5,579 nt of DNA from positions 1 through 5,579 of the forward strand of contig JACXTQ010000120.1 in NCBI GenBank assembly GCA_016919605.1. The letters run 5' to 3'. This document shows positions 1 to 5,579 of this stretch, piece by piece. This stretch comes from Methylovulum sp. (GTDB taxonomy: Bacteria; Pseudomonadota; Gammaproteobacteria; Methylococcales; Methylomonadaceae). Both the position numbers and the translations under genes were made by a program. The notes beneath the pieces are model-generated. The model saw only the letters and a program-made list of their open reading frames with translations. It did no database searches and was not told the DNA's origin. Numbering within the stretch: the stretch's first letter is position 1; each line of letters begins with the position of its first letter.

Positions 1-681
1 CAAAGCATCTTTAACGGATGGATAACGCTGGCAAACCACATCAAGACAATCGTTTTGTTGCTGCCCTGCTGTAAAGTCGCTTATTTTGATAGATTTGCTA
101 TCCCTTGTCAATTCCTCTGCGCAAAAAATTTCTTTCGTATTGACATGGCAATCGGGCTTAATAATCACAACCCATTGCTCTGGAACGGTTATCGCTTGGA
201 TTTTTTCCCCCACGCCCTCCGCCCAAGCGGCATGACCGAAGACAAAAATCGGCACGTCCGCACCTAATGACAAACCCAGTTCCATGAGTTTTTCGGTCGA
301 TAATTGCAAATCCCATAAGGTATTCAAGGCCACCAGCACAGTGGCGGCATCGGAACTACCGCCACCTAGGCCGCCGCCCATCGGCAAGTTTTTGGTTACG
401 TCCATGCACACGCCGTAGCGGCAACCGGTGGCCACTTTTAGCAAGTTAGCGGCCCTGACCGTCAAATCATCAGATTCTATAACACCTAGCAGCGGATTTT
501 TTAGGGTGACACGGCCACTAGGATCGGGTTGGAAACGTATCCAGTCACCCAGCTCAACAAATTGGAACACCGTTTGTAACAAGTGATAACCATCCGCCCT
601 ACGTCCGACGATACGCAGCATCAAATTCAGTTTGGCCGGAGCCGGCCAAGAGGCCGCCCATAATGCGTGGTTAATGTCCAT
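1..681 (-). CDS. ispE: 4-diphosphocytidyl-2-C-methyl-D-erythritol kinase (IspE), C-terminus cut by the window edge
   Basis: Cytosolic GHMP-family kinase that phosphorylates the 2-hydroxyl of CDP-methylerythritol with ATP, in the non-mevalonate (MEP) pathway to isoprenoid precursors. I translated 227 codons from the ATG at 681 to base 1. Visible are the N-terminal WPAPAKLN with the likely catalytic Lys17, RRADGYH at 27-33, the glycine-rich ATP loop KNLPMGGGLGGGSSDAA at 97-113, nearly identical to E. coli IspE apart from Asp for Asn, and LGADVPIFVFGHAAWAEGVGE with the likely catalytic Asp142. E. coli IspE is about 283 residues, so roughly 55-60 C-terminal residues, including the last GHMP motif, lie outside. 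No other in-frame start is near. The gene overlaps the end of lolB by 11 bp and has its own AAGG ribosome binding site inside lolB. In relatives prs usually follows downstream. The identification is firm. Confidence 0.97.
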   Translation of the reverse strand, partial: MDINHALWAASWPAPAKLNLMLRIVGRRADGYHLLQTVFQFVELGDWIRFQPDPSGRVTLKNPLLGVIESDDLTVRAANLLKVATGCRYGVCMDVTKNLPMGGGLGGGSSDAATVLVALNTLWDLQLSTEKLMELGLSLGADVPIFVFGHAAWAEGVGEKIQAITVPEQWVVIIKPDCHVNTKEIFCAEELTRDSKSIKISDFTAGQQQNDCLDVVCQRYPSVKDAL

Positions 682-1309
682 CTTCGCCTTTTATAACCCA
701 TTGTTCAATAATTAACTTAAGTTTGGCCTGCCCATTCATGACAGTCATTTTGCGCGGCAACAGACGATGGGCGGCAGGCTGCATTTGCTTGTATTCCACC
801 AGCCAATCGGCTTGGCGGAAACCGGACGGCATATCGACAAAGGCTTGCCCAGGTTCGGGCAGGCCGACAACCCAATAGCTTAAGGCCCTAATCGGCACGG
901 ACAGGCCCAATTGCTGGTTGATAAAGGCTTCCGGTTGCGTGGAAGTTTGCACCTTGCCGCCCCCCCTATCAATGCTGACCCCATCGCCGTTCAGACGGAT
1001 AACCGCCCCACCCTGCCCTAAGGGGCCGGACAACTTAAGCACGTCATCAGCGCCGTGCTCCCACGCCAAACTGGCTGACCACGAGTCTTTGGCACTGCTT
1101 AATGACAAACGGCCATCCAATGCCCAATGCCCTACTGGCGGCTGCTTTGCCAACACGGCGCGGGAATAACTGCCGTCAGGCACAACATCGACGTTATTAC
1201 AGGCCGACACCAGCAATGCCAAAGCCACTGCCGCAACCCTAGATATATACCCTAGATGGTCAATTGTTCGATTTTTTAGGTTAATCCGTTCGTGGTGAGT
1301 TTGTTTCAC
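671..1309 (-). CDS. lolB: Outer-membrane lipoprotein receptor LolB (start uncertain: GTG 1309 or GTG 1426)
   Basis: LolB is itself a lipoprotein. It accepts lipoproteins from periplasmic LolA and inserts them in the inner leaflet of the outer membrane. The hydrophobic segment VAAVALALLVSAC ends in a lipobox whose Cys is codon 76 counted from the upstream GTG at 1426, or 37 counted from 1309. The mature part is 176 residues against about 186 in E. coli. It carries LolB signatures: WALDGRLSL, a tryptophan-rich SWSASLAWEH, LSGPLGQGG (its Leu matches the exposed loop Leu68 of mature E. coli LolB), SYWVVGLP, and a C-terminal KLKLIIEQWVIK. No ATG exists in frame before the signal sequence. I chose GTG 1309 because it gives the shorter leader, but it has only a poor Shine-Dalgarno and lies inside a REP-like repeat. 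The frame stays open to a GTG at 1426, two bases after the TPR stop. The function call is firm; the start is not. Confidence 0.9.
   Translation of the reverse strand: MKQTHHERINLKNRTIDHLGYISRVAAVALALLVSACNNVDVVPDGSYSRAVLAKQPPVGHWALDGRLSLSSAKDSWSASLAWEHGADDVLKLSGPLGQGGAVIRLNGDGVSIDRGGGKVQTSTQPEAFINQQLGLSVPIRALSYWVVGLPEPGQAFVDMPSGFRQADWLVEYKQMQPAAHRLLPRKMTVMNGQAKLKLIIEQWVIKGEDGH
687..690 (-). promoter_or_regulatory. Ribosome binding site of ispE, inside the end of lolB
   Basis: AAGG on the minus strand, five bases before the ATG at 681. It sits in the last codons of lolB, so ispE can initiate on its own or by coupling with lolB translation. It supports 681 as the ispE start. Confidence 0.55.
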
Positions 1310-1386
1310 AGGAACTTCGGTTGATCGTCGAGCGATAAACGGATTAACCGTCCACCCTTCGACAAGCTCAGGGTGAACGGTTAATC
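1279..1386. repeat. REP-like palindromic repeat between the TPR gene and lolB
   Basis: A compact 108-bp element. Its right part is a strong hairpin: GATTAACCGTCCACCCT at 1342-1358 pairs with AGGGTGAACGGTTAATC at 1370-1386, 17 bp with one mismatch and an 11-base loop. Its outer left arm GGTTAATCCGTT at 1279-1290 is a perfect inverted copy of AACGGATTAACC at 1338-1349, so the octamer GGTTAATC occurs three times: direct at 1279 and 1379, inverted at 1342. The core CCCTTCGACAAGCTCAGGG type is a repeat I know from many proteobacterial genomes, where it often gives spurious peptides such as HPELVEG; that peptide appears here in the lolB frame. No transposase is present, so it is a non-autonomous repeat. 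In the polycistronic mRNA it could fold and affect RNA stability or lolB translation (inference). Confidence 0.8.
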
Positions 1387-1428
1387 TTAAAACCGAAAAC
1401 TTGACCGTTTGAAATATACGACTCACGG

Positions 1429-3183
1429 CTAATGGGCTTGGTTCAAGATACGGGTTTTAAATTCCAGCAAATAACGGTCATCGGGCGCGTCTTTAACGGC
1501 TTCGTTATAAAGTTTTTTGGCTTGGTCTTTTTTATCCATGGCCCATAACACTTCCGCCAGATGCGCGGCAATTTCAGTTTCTTTTTGCTTGGCATAAGCG
1601 CGTTGCAGATAATCCAAGGCTTTGGCAAAGTTGCCCATCTTAAACTGCAACCAGCCATAACTGTCCAGTATCACCGCTTCATCGGGGTTAAGGCGTAACG
1701 CCCGTTGCAAATAACGTTCGGCTTCCGGGTAACGGGTGGTTTTGTCGGCCAAGGTATAGCCTAGGGCATTTAAGGCTTCGGCATTGTCCGGGTGTTTGCT
1801 GATAATCTTTTGCAAATCCGCTTCCAACACGTCCAATTTGCCGACGTGTTCGGCCATCAAGGCCCGTGCATAGAGCAATTCGCGCTCATCCGGCGAGTCC
1901 ACCAAGGCCTTGCTCAATAAGGCAAAGGCCTTTTCATACTGTTGTTGCTGGTTCAACAATTCCGATTGCACGATCACCAGACGCACTTTCTGTTGGGGGT
2001 ATTTTTTCGCCAACATCTCCAAACGGTTTTCCGCCTTGGCAAACTGCTTGTCTTTCGCCAATAGGCCAACGGCGGCAATACCCGCCTCAAAGCCTAGGCG
2101 CTCATCATTAACCTTGTCATACCAAGCCAGGGCTTTATCGATGTCATTGTCGTGCTCGGCAATTTTGCCCAGATAATAACTGGCTTGCGGTTGCCATTGC
2201 GGTTCTTTTAATAAGTGCTTAAAAGCCTCCTCGGCATCATCGGGGCGATCTTGTTGCAAGTACACCAAACCTAAGGCCAAACGGCTGTCATATTCTTTAG
2301 GGCTGGCCTTGACGATGGCCTGATAGAGTTGAAGGGCTTCGTCATAATTTTTATTTTTCAATAAAACCTGCGCCAGCACCTTTTTGATTTTCAAATCGTC
2401 GGGGTTTTTACGCACGGCAGTTTCTAACAGGCCTTTAGCTTTGGCGAAGTTGCCTGAAACTATCGCCAGTTGCGCCTGCAACATCAGGGCTTTATCCCAA
2501 TTAGGCTGTACCCGCAAAGCTTCGGCGACCTTAATCTCGGCGACATCCGGCTTATCCATTTGTGCGGCCAACAGCGCTTCAACAAAATACACCGTGGCTT
2601 GGTCAGGGTGTTTGCTGGACACCGTATCCAAAACCTCAAACATCAACGCGGATTTATTGGCTTTTTGTAAGGCCGAAGCCAACTCCAGTACGGCCTTATC
2701 AAAACCAGCCGGATCATTTTTCAATAACACTTCGATATGCGCCACCGCCGCCACCTTATCGCCCGCTTGCAAGGCCGATAATGCGGCAAATTTGCGGGCT
2801 GTGGCATTATTGGGGTCTTGCTTTAGCCATAACTTCACCGCCTCATTAAGTCTATTGCCATCTTTCAGATACATGGCGATCATGGCGGCCCGTTCGGCAA
2901 AGCGGGGGTCATGGACGCGTTTTGCCGCTTCCATATAGCCTTCCAAAGCAATATCATATTGTCCACGCTGGCCCGCCAGCTCGGCGGTCAACAACATAAA
3001 CAACACATCAGGGTCTATGGATGTGGCGGGGTCTTTGGCCTTTTGTTTGGGTTGGGCAGGGATGCCGGATAACGGAGATGAGGCAGGAGTCTGCGGCTTT
3101 TCTGGCGCACTAGCACAACCATAAAGCAGGACTAGCATTGTTGCTGAGAATAATCTAAAAATAAACAGTCTAAAAGTTAACAC
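1429..3183 (-). CDS. Tetratricopeptide-repeat lipoprotein of unknown function
   Basis: A 584-residue protein. The N-terminus has two arginines, then the hydrophobic stretch SATMLVLLYGC, a likely lipoprotein signal peptide with Cys23; Tyr at lipobox -2 is slightly unusual. Ala24-Ser25 after it suggests sorting to the outer membrane. A Pro/Gln/Ser-rich linker (about 26-55) follows, then helical TPR repeats to the end. The clearest are near 263-296, 297-330, 467-500, 502-535 and 536-569, with the typical pattern of Gly/Ala at helix contacts and Pro at unit ends (ALRLNPD, VKASPKE). The C-terminal part with LGYTLAD and DSYGWLQFKMG resembles TPR proteins encoded between hemA and lolB in pseudomonads (PA4667-like). 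TPRs bind proteins; no enzyme motif is visible. The start is GTG at 3183 with AGGA six bases before it. It is probably the first gene of an operon with lolB and ispE. Its molecular role is not known to me. Confidence 0.9.
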   Translation of the reverse strand: MLTFRLFIFRLFSATMLVLLYGCASAPEKPQTPASSPLSGIPAQPKQKAKDPATSIDPDVLFMLLTAELAGQRGQYDIALEGYMEAAKRVHDPRFAERAAMIAMYLKDGNRLNEAVKLWLKQDPNNATARKFAALSALQAGDKVAAVAHIEVLLKNDPAGFDKAVLELASALQKANKSALMFEVLDTVSSKHPDQATVYFVEALLAAQMDKPDVAEIKVAEALRVQPNWDKALMLQAQLAIVSGNFAKAKGLLETAVRKNPDDLKIKKVLAQVLLKNKNYDEALQLYQAIVKASPKEYDSRLALGLVYLQQDRPDDAEEAFKHLLKEPQWQPQASYYLGKIAEHDNDIDKALAWYDKVNDERLGFEAGIAAVGLLAKDKQFAKAENRLEMLAKKYPQQKVRLVIVQSELLNQQQQYEKAFALLSKALVDSPDERELLYARALMAEHVGKLDVLEADLQKIISKHPDNAEALNALGYTLADKTTRYPEAERYLQRALRLNPDEAVILDSYGWLQFKMGNFAKALDYLQRAYAKQKETEIAAHLAEVLWAMDKKDQAKKLYNEAVKDAPDDRYLLEFKTRILNQAH

Positions 3184-3398
3184 TCACAATCCTATTTTAG
3201 GTCTCAAAGGTAGGGCTATAGATTAGCAGAAAAAGCCCTCGATTTAGAGAGCTGATTACACCATTTTCATTAAGCTATTCTATTTCTTGGCATAGAGCGG
3301 GATAATATACGGCTGTTTTAGCAAAAAGCCACTTGCAAGGGCTTAATTTAAGCTATTGCCACTCAGGCAAAAGCCATACCCAAACCGGTAACGTCCAA
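3184..3398. promoter_or_regulatory. Divergent intergenic region between the TPR gene and hemA
   Basis: Both gene groups must be transcribed from here. Towards hemA, GATAAT at 3301-3306 (part of GATAATAT) matches five of six bases of a sigma-70 -10 box, but the hexamer 17 bases before it (TTCTAT at 3278-3283) is a poor -35. Towards the TPR gene, TAAAAT at 3194-3199 on the minus strand resembles a -10 box but lies too close to the ribosome binding site to be the main promoter. The hemA leader contains two small palindromes, CTTGCAAG at 3332-3339 and GCTTAATTTAAGC at 3341-3353. I see no riboswitch, tRNA or recognised operator. The reading frame of hemA is open back to a TTG at 3333, so part of this stretch could be coding if that start were used. 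Confidence 0.5.
3190..3193 (-). promoter_or_regulatory. Ribosome binding site that fixes the GTG start of the TPR gene
   Basis: AGGA on the minus strand, separated by six bases from the GTG at 3183. The next in-frame ATG is codon 16, in the middle of the signal peptide, and would destroy it. The GTG is therefore the credible start. Confidence 0.6.
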
Positions 3399-4673
3399 TT
3401 GACCACCCACACCCTGACACTACTTGCCGTAGGGATTAATTATCAAACCGCCCCGGTTTCCGTCCGGGAACGGCTATCATTCCCTGCCGAAGCCTTGCAA
3501 CCCTCCTTGCAAGAACTTCATAACATTAACGGGATTAATGAGGCCGCAATACTATCAACGTGCAACCGCACCGAATTTTATTGCGCCGCCAGCACCGCCA
3601 ACCAGCAAAGCTTAATTGACTGGGTGGCCCGCAACAAACACCTTAACGCCCATGACTTTACCCCATATCTGTATAGCCATACCGACAGCGGCTTGATCCG
3701 GCATATTTTTCGGGTCGCCAGCGGCTTGGATTCGATGATTTTGGGCGAACCGCAAATTTTGGGGCAAATGAAGACCGCTTATCAGGCGGCTTGCGATGCC
3801 GGAACATTAGGCAAGCATTTGGGCAAATTGTTCCAACATACCTTTACCGCCGCCAAAAAAGTCCGCACCGACACCGCCATCGGCTCCAGTCCGGTGTCGG
3901 TCGCCTTTGCCGCCGTGCAGTTGGCCCAGCAAATTTTCGACAAACTCAGCGAACAAACCGCGTTGCTGATCGGCGCGGGCGAAACTATTGAGCTGACCGC
4001 GCGGCATTTAACCCAACAGGGCATAGGCCGGTTAATCATCGCTAACCGCACTTATGACAAAGCCCATACCTTGGCTGTGCAATTTAACGGCTATGCGATA
4101 GACTTGTCGGAGTTGCCCAACCATTTGGCCGAAGCCGATATTGTCATTTCTTCAACTGCCAGTTCTTTACCGATCTTGGGCAAAGGGCGGGTGGAAAGCG
4201 CCCTGAAAAAACGTAAGCACAAGCCGATGTTTATGGTCGATTTGGCGGTGCCGCGTGACATTGAGGCCGAAGTGGAGCAACTGCGGGATGTCTATTTATA
4301 TACGGTCGATGATTTGCAACACACTATCGACCAAAATATGAATTCACGCCGCTTAGCGGCGGAACAGGCGGAGGAGATTATCGACACCCAAGTCGATTAT
4401 TTTTTGGCTTGGTTACGCGCCCAAGGGGCGCAATCGACCATCCGTGACTTTCGCCTATCCGCCGAACACATCCGTGATGAAGCCCTACAAAAAGCCCTGC
4501 TGGCACTAAAAAACGGTGCGACCGCCGAAGAAACTTTAAGCCGTCTCGCCCACACTCTGACCAATAAACTGATCCATACGCCCAGCACCCAAATTAGGAT
4601 GGCCGCCGAAAACGAGCGTCATGATTTGGTCGCCGCTGCCCGCGAAATTTTTAAACTCAGCGACACTCAATGA
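3399..4673 (+). CDS. hemA: Glutamyl-tRNA reductase (HemA)
   Basis: Reduces glutamyl-tRNA(Glu) with NADPH to glutamate-1-semialdehyde, the committed step of the C5 route to 5-aminolevulinate, haem and other tetrapyrroles. From the N-terminus: LLAVGINYQTAPVSVRERLSF; the active-site STCNRTEFY with the catalytic Cys; IFRVASGLDSMILGEPQILGQ, with the His two residues before it matching E. coli His99; the NADPH-binding LLIGAGETIEL; ISSTASSLPILGKG; MVDLAVPRDIE; YTVDDLQ; and a C-terminal helical dimerisation region ending in NKLIHTPS. Three starts are possible, none ATG: TTG 3333, TTG 3399 and CTG 3414. CTG would reproduce the E. coli N-terminus exactly (catalytic Cys at 50, 419 residues against 418). 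TTG 3399 gives 424 residues and a commoner start codon, with only a weak GGTAA before it. The last codons overlap prfA by four bases. The function is certain; the start is not. Confidence 0.97.
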   Translation: MTTHTLTLLAVGINYQTAPVSVRERLSFPAEALQPSLQELHNINGINEAAILSTCNRTEFYCAASTANQQSLIDWVARNKHLNAHDFTPYLYSHTDSGLIRHIFRVASGLDSMILGEPQILGQMKTAYQAACDAGTLGKHLGKLFQHTFTAAKKVRTDTAIGSSPVSVAFAAVQLAQQIFDKLSEQTALLIGAGETIELTARHLTQQGIGRLIIANRTYDKAHTLAVQFNGYAIDLSELPNHLAEADIVISSTASSLPILGKGRVESALKKRKHKPMFMVDLAVPRDIEAEVEQLRDVYLYTVDDLQHTIDQNMNSRRLAAEQAEEIIDTQVDYFLAWLRAQGAQSTIRDFRLSAEHIRDEALQKALLALKNGATAEETLSRLAHTLTNKLIHTPSTQIRMAAENERHDLVAAAREIFKLSDTQ

Positions 4674-5579
4674 AAAAATCCATACAAACTAAGCTTGAAA
4701 ACCTGTGCGAACGTTATGACGAAATCGCCGCCCTGCTTTCGGAACCGGAAGTGCAGAACAACCAAAACCGTTTCCGCGCTTTAGGGCAAGAATACGCCCA
4801 AATCACACCGCTGGTCGAATGCTATAAACGCTATGAGCAAGCGCAGGAACTGCTTGCCGCCGCCAAGGAGATGCTTAATGACAGCGACGCGGAGATGCGC
4901 GAGTTGGCTAAGGAGGAAATGCGCGAGGCGGACAATCAAATGGAGGTTCTCGATCACGAATTGCAGTTGTTGTTATTGCCTAAAGACCCTAACGACAACC
5001 GCAATATCTTTTTGGAAATCCGTGCCGGGACGGGCGGTGACGAAGCGGCGATTTTTTCCGGCGATTTGTCGCGCATGTACCAACGCTATGCCGAACGCCG
5101 AGGCTGGCAAACGGAAATTATCAGCGAAAGCGCCGGTGAGCACGGCGGCTATAAGGAGGTGATTTTGCGCGTTTCTGGCCGTGACGTGTATTCGCAACTG
5201 AAATTTGAATCGGGTGCCCACCGTGTCCAGCGGGTACCGGAAACCGAATCGCAAGGCCGTATCCATACGTCCGCCTGTACGGTGGCGATTATGCCGGAAG
5301 TGGAGGAAGTCGATGCCATCGACATCAATCCGGCGGATTTAAAGGTGGACACTTACCGCGCTTCAGGGGCGGGTGGCCAGCATATCAATAAAACGGAGTC
5401 GGCGATCCGTATCACCCATATCCCTACGGGGGTGGTGGTGGAATGTCAGGATGAGCGCTCGCAACATAAAAACCGCGCCCGCGCCATGTCGTTGTTGGCT
5501 TCACGCCTGCTGTCCGCCGAGCAGGAAAAACATCATGCCGAGCAATCGGCAACGCGTAAGCTGCAAGTCGGCAGCGGCG
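4670..5579 (+). CDS. prfA: Peptide chain release factor 1 (RF1), C-terminus cut by the window edge
   Basis: Class I release factor that recognises UAA and UAG in the ribosomal A site and triggers hydrolysis of peptidyl-tRNA. I translated 303 complete codons from the ATG at 4670. An N-terminal helical domain (about 1-105) precedes the conserved FLEIRAGTGGDEAAIF. The anticodon-like tripeptide is Pro-Glu-Thr at 190-192 within RVPETESQGRIHTSA. This PxT form marks RF1 rather than RF2, which has SPF. The catalytic GGQ is at 235-237 in RASGAGGQHINKTESA, close to the E. coli positions; its Gln is the usual PrmC methylation target. RF1 is normally about 360 residues, so roughly 57 are missing on the right. 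The start overlaps the hemA stop as ATGA and lacks a clear Shine-Dalgarno, which suggests translational coupling to hemA. prmC usually follows in relatives. Confidence 0.97.
   Translation, partial: MKKSIQTKLENLCERYDEIAALLSEPEVQNNQNRFRALGQEYAQITPLVECYKRYEQAQELLAAAKEMLNDSDAEMRELAKEEMREADNQMEVLDHELQLLLLPKDPNDNRNIFLEIRAGTGGDEAAIFSGDLSRMYQRYAERRGWQTEIISESAGEHGGYKEVILRVSGRDVYSQLKFESGAHRVQRVPETESQGRIHTSACTVAIMPEVEEVDAIDINPADLKVDTYRASGAGGQHINKTESAIRITHIPTGVVVECQDERSQHKNRARAMSLLASRLLSAEQEKHHAEQSATRKLQVGSG

Noticed and set aside
55..267. Open frame on the plus strand opposite ispE
   Set aside because: The minus strand encodes clear IspE motifs here; this frame has no recognisable content.
1244..1263. 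TTGACC and TATATA on the minus strand as an internal lolB promoter
   Set aside because: The two hexamers are too close together, and any start would fall inside the signal-peptide codons.
2384..2938. Long open frame of 184 codons on the plus strand, opposite the TPR gene
   Set aside because: It lies wholly antisense to a well-supported TPR coding region and its low-complexity Ser/Ala/Cys-rich product looks like a codon-bias shadow.
3212..3239. AGGGCT...AGCCCT inverted repeat as a terminator or operator
   Set aside because: Only a 6-bp stem with a 16-base loop and no following T tract; a terminator makes no sense between two divergent genes.
3287..3306. TTGGCA and GATAAT as a paired sigma-70 promoter of hemA
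   Set aside because: The spacing is only 8 bases, far from 16-18. It does not fit a sigma-54 site either, since no GC dinucleotide follows the GG at the required distance.
4833..5162. Open frame of 109 codons inside prfA in another frame
   Set aside because: The prfA frame carries the conserved RF1 sequence through the whole stretch; this product is Arg/Cys-rich and unlike any family.
5237..5245. Pro-Glu-Thr instead of the E. coli Pro-Ala-Thr in the RF1 recognition loop
   Set aside because: The middle residue of PxT is variable within RF1; the fixed Pro and Thr and the GGQ are intact, so altered codon specificity is not supported.

Overview
This is an ordinary housekeeping locus from a gammaproteobacterium. 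Five protein genes lie in two divergent groups. The order ispE - lolB - TPR lipoprotein <-> hemA - prfA matches the conserved gammaproteobacterial arrangement. As I recall it, Pseudomonas aeruginosa has the same order, with a TPR protein (PA4667) between hemA and lolB. The moderate G+C content, the E. coli-like IspE and GluTR motifs and a REP-like repeat fit a gammaproteobacterium. A methanotroph-type relative (Methylococcales) is possible, but that is only a guess from the general look of the sequence.

Left half, minus strand, transcribed right to left: a 584-residue TPR lipoprotein (3183-1429), then lolB, the outer-membrane lipoprotein receptor (ending at 671), then ispE, the MEP-pathway kinase (681 down to the window edge, C-terminus missing). 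lolB and ispE overlap by 11 bp, and the three genes look like one operon. A 108-bp REP-like palindromic repeat (1279-1386) lies between the TPR stop codon and the lolB signal sequence, exactly where the lolB start should be.

Centre: about 150-215 bp of non-coding DNA (3184-3398) must hold the promoters of both groups. I see one passable -10 hexamer towards hemA, a good ribosome binding site for the TPR gene and two small palindromes in the hemA leader.

Right half, plus strand: hemA, glutamyl-tRNA reductase, the first step of C5-pathway tetrapyrrole synthesis, then prfA, peptide chain release factor 1, joined by an ATGA overlap and cut by the right edge.

The genes do not form one pathway. 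They are a conserved neighbourhood of essential functions: isoprenoid precursors, lipoprotein localisation, haem precursors and translation termination. I found no defence system, prophage, CRISPR array, RNA gene or unknown multi-gene system. The points worth a second look are the repeat at the lolB start, the lack of an ATG start in three adjacent genes (TPR GTG, lolB GTG, hemA TTG or CTG), and the uncharacterised TPR lipoprotein.
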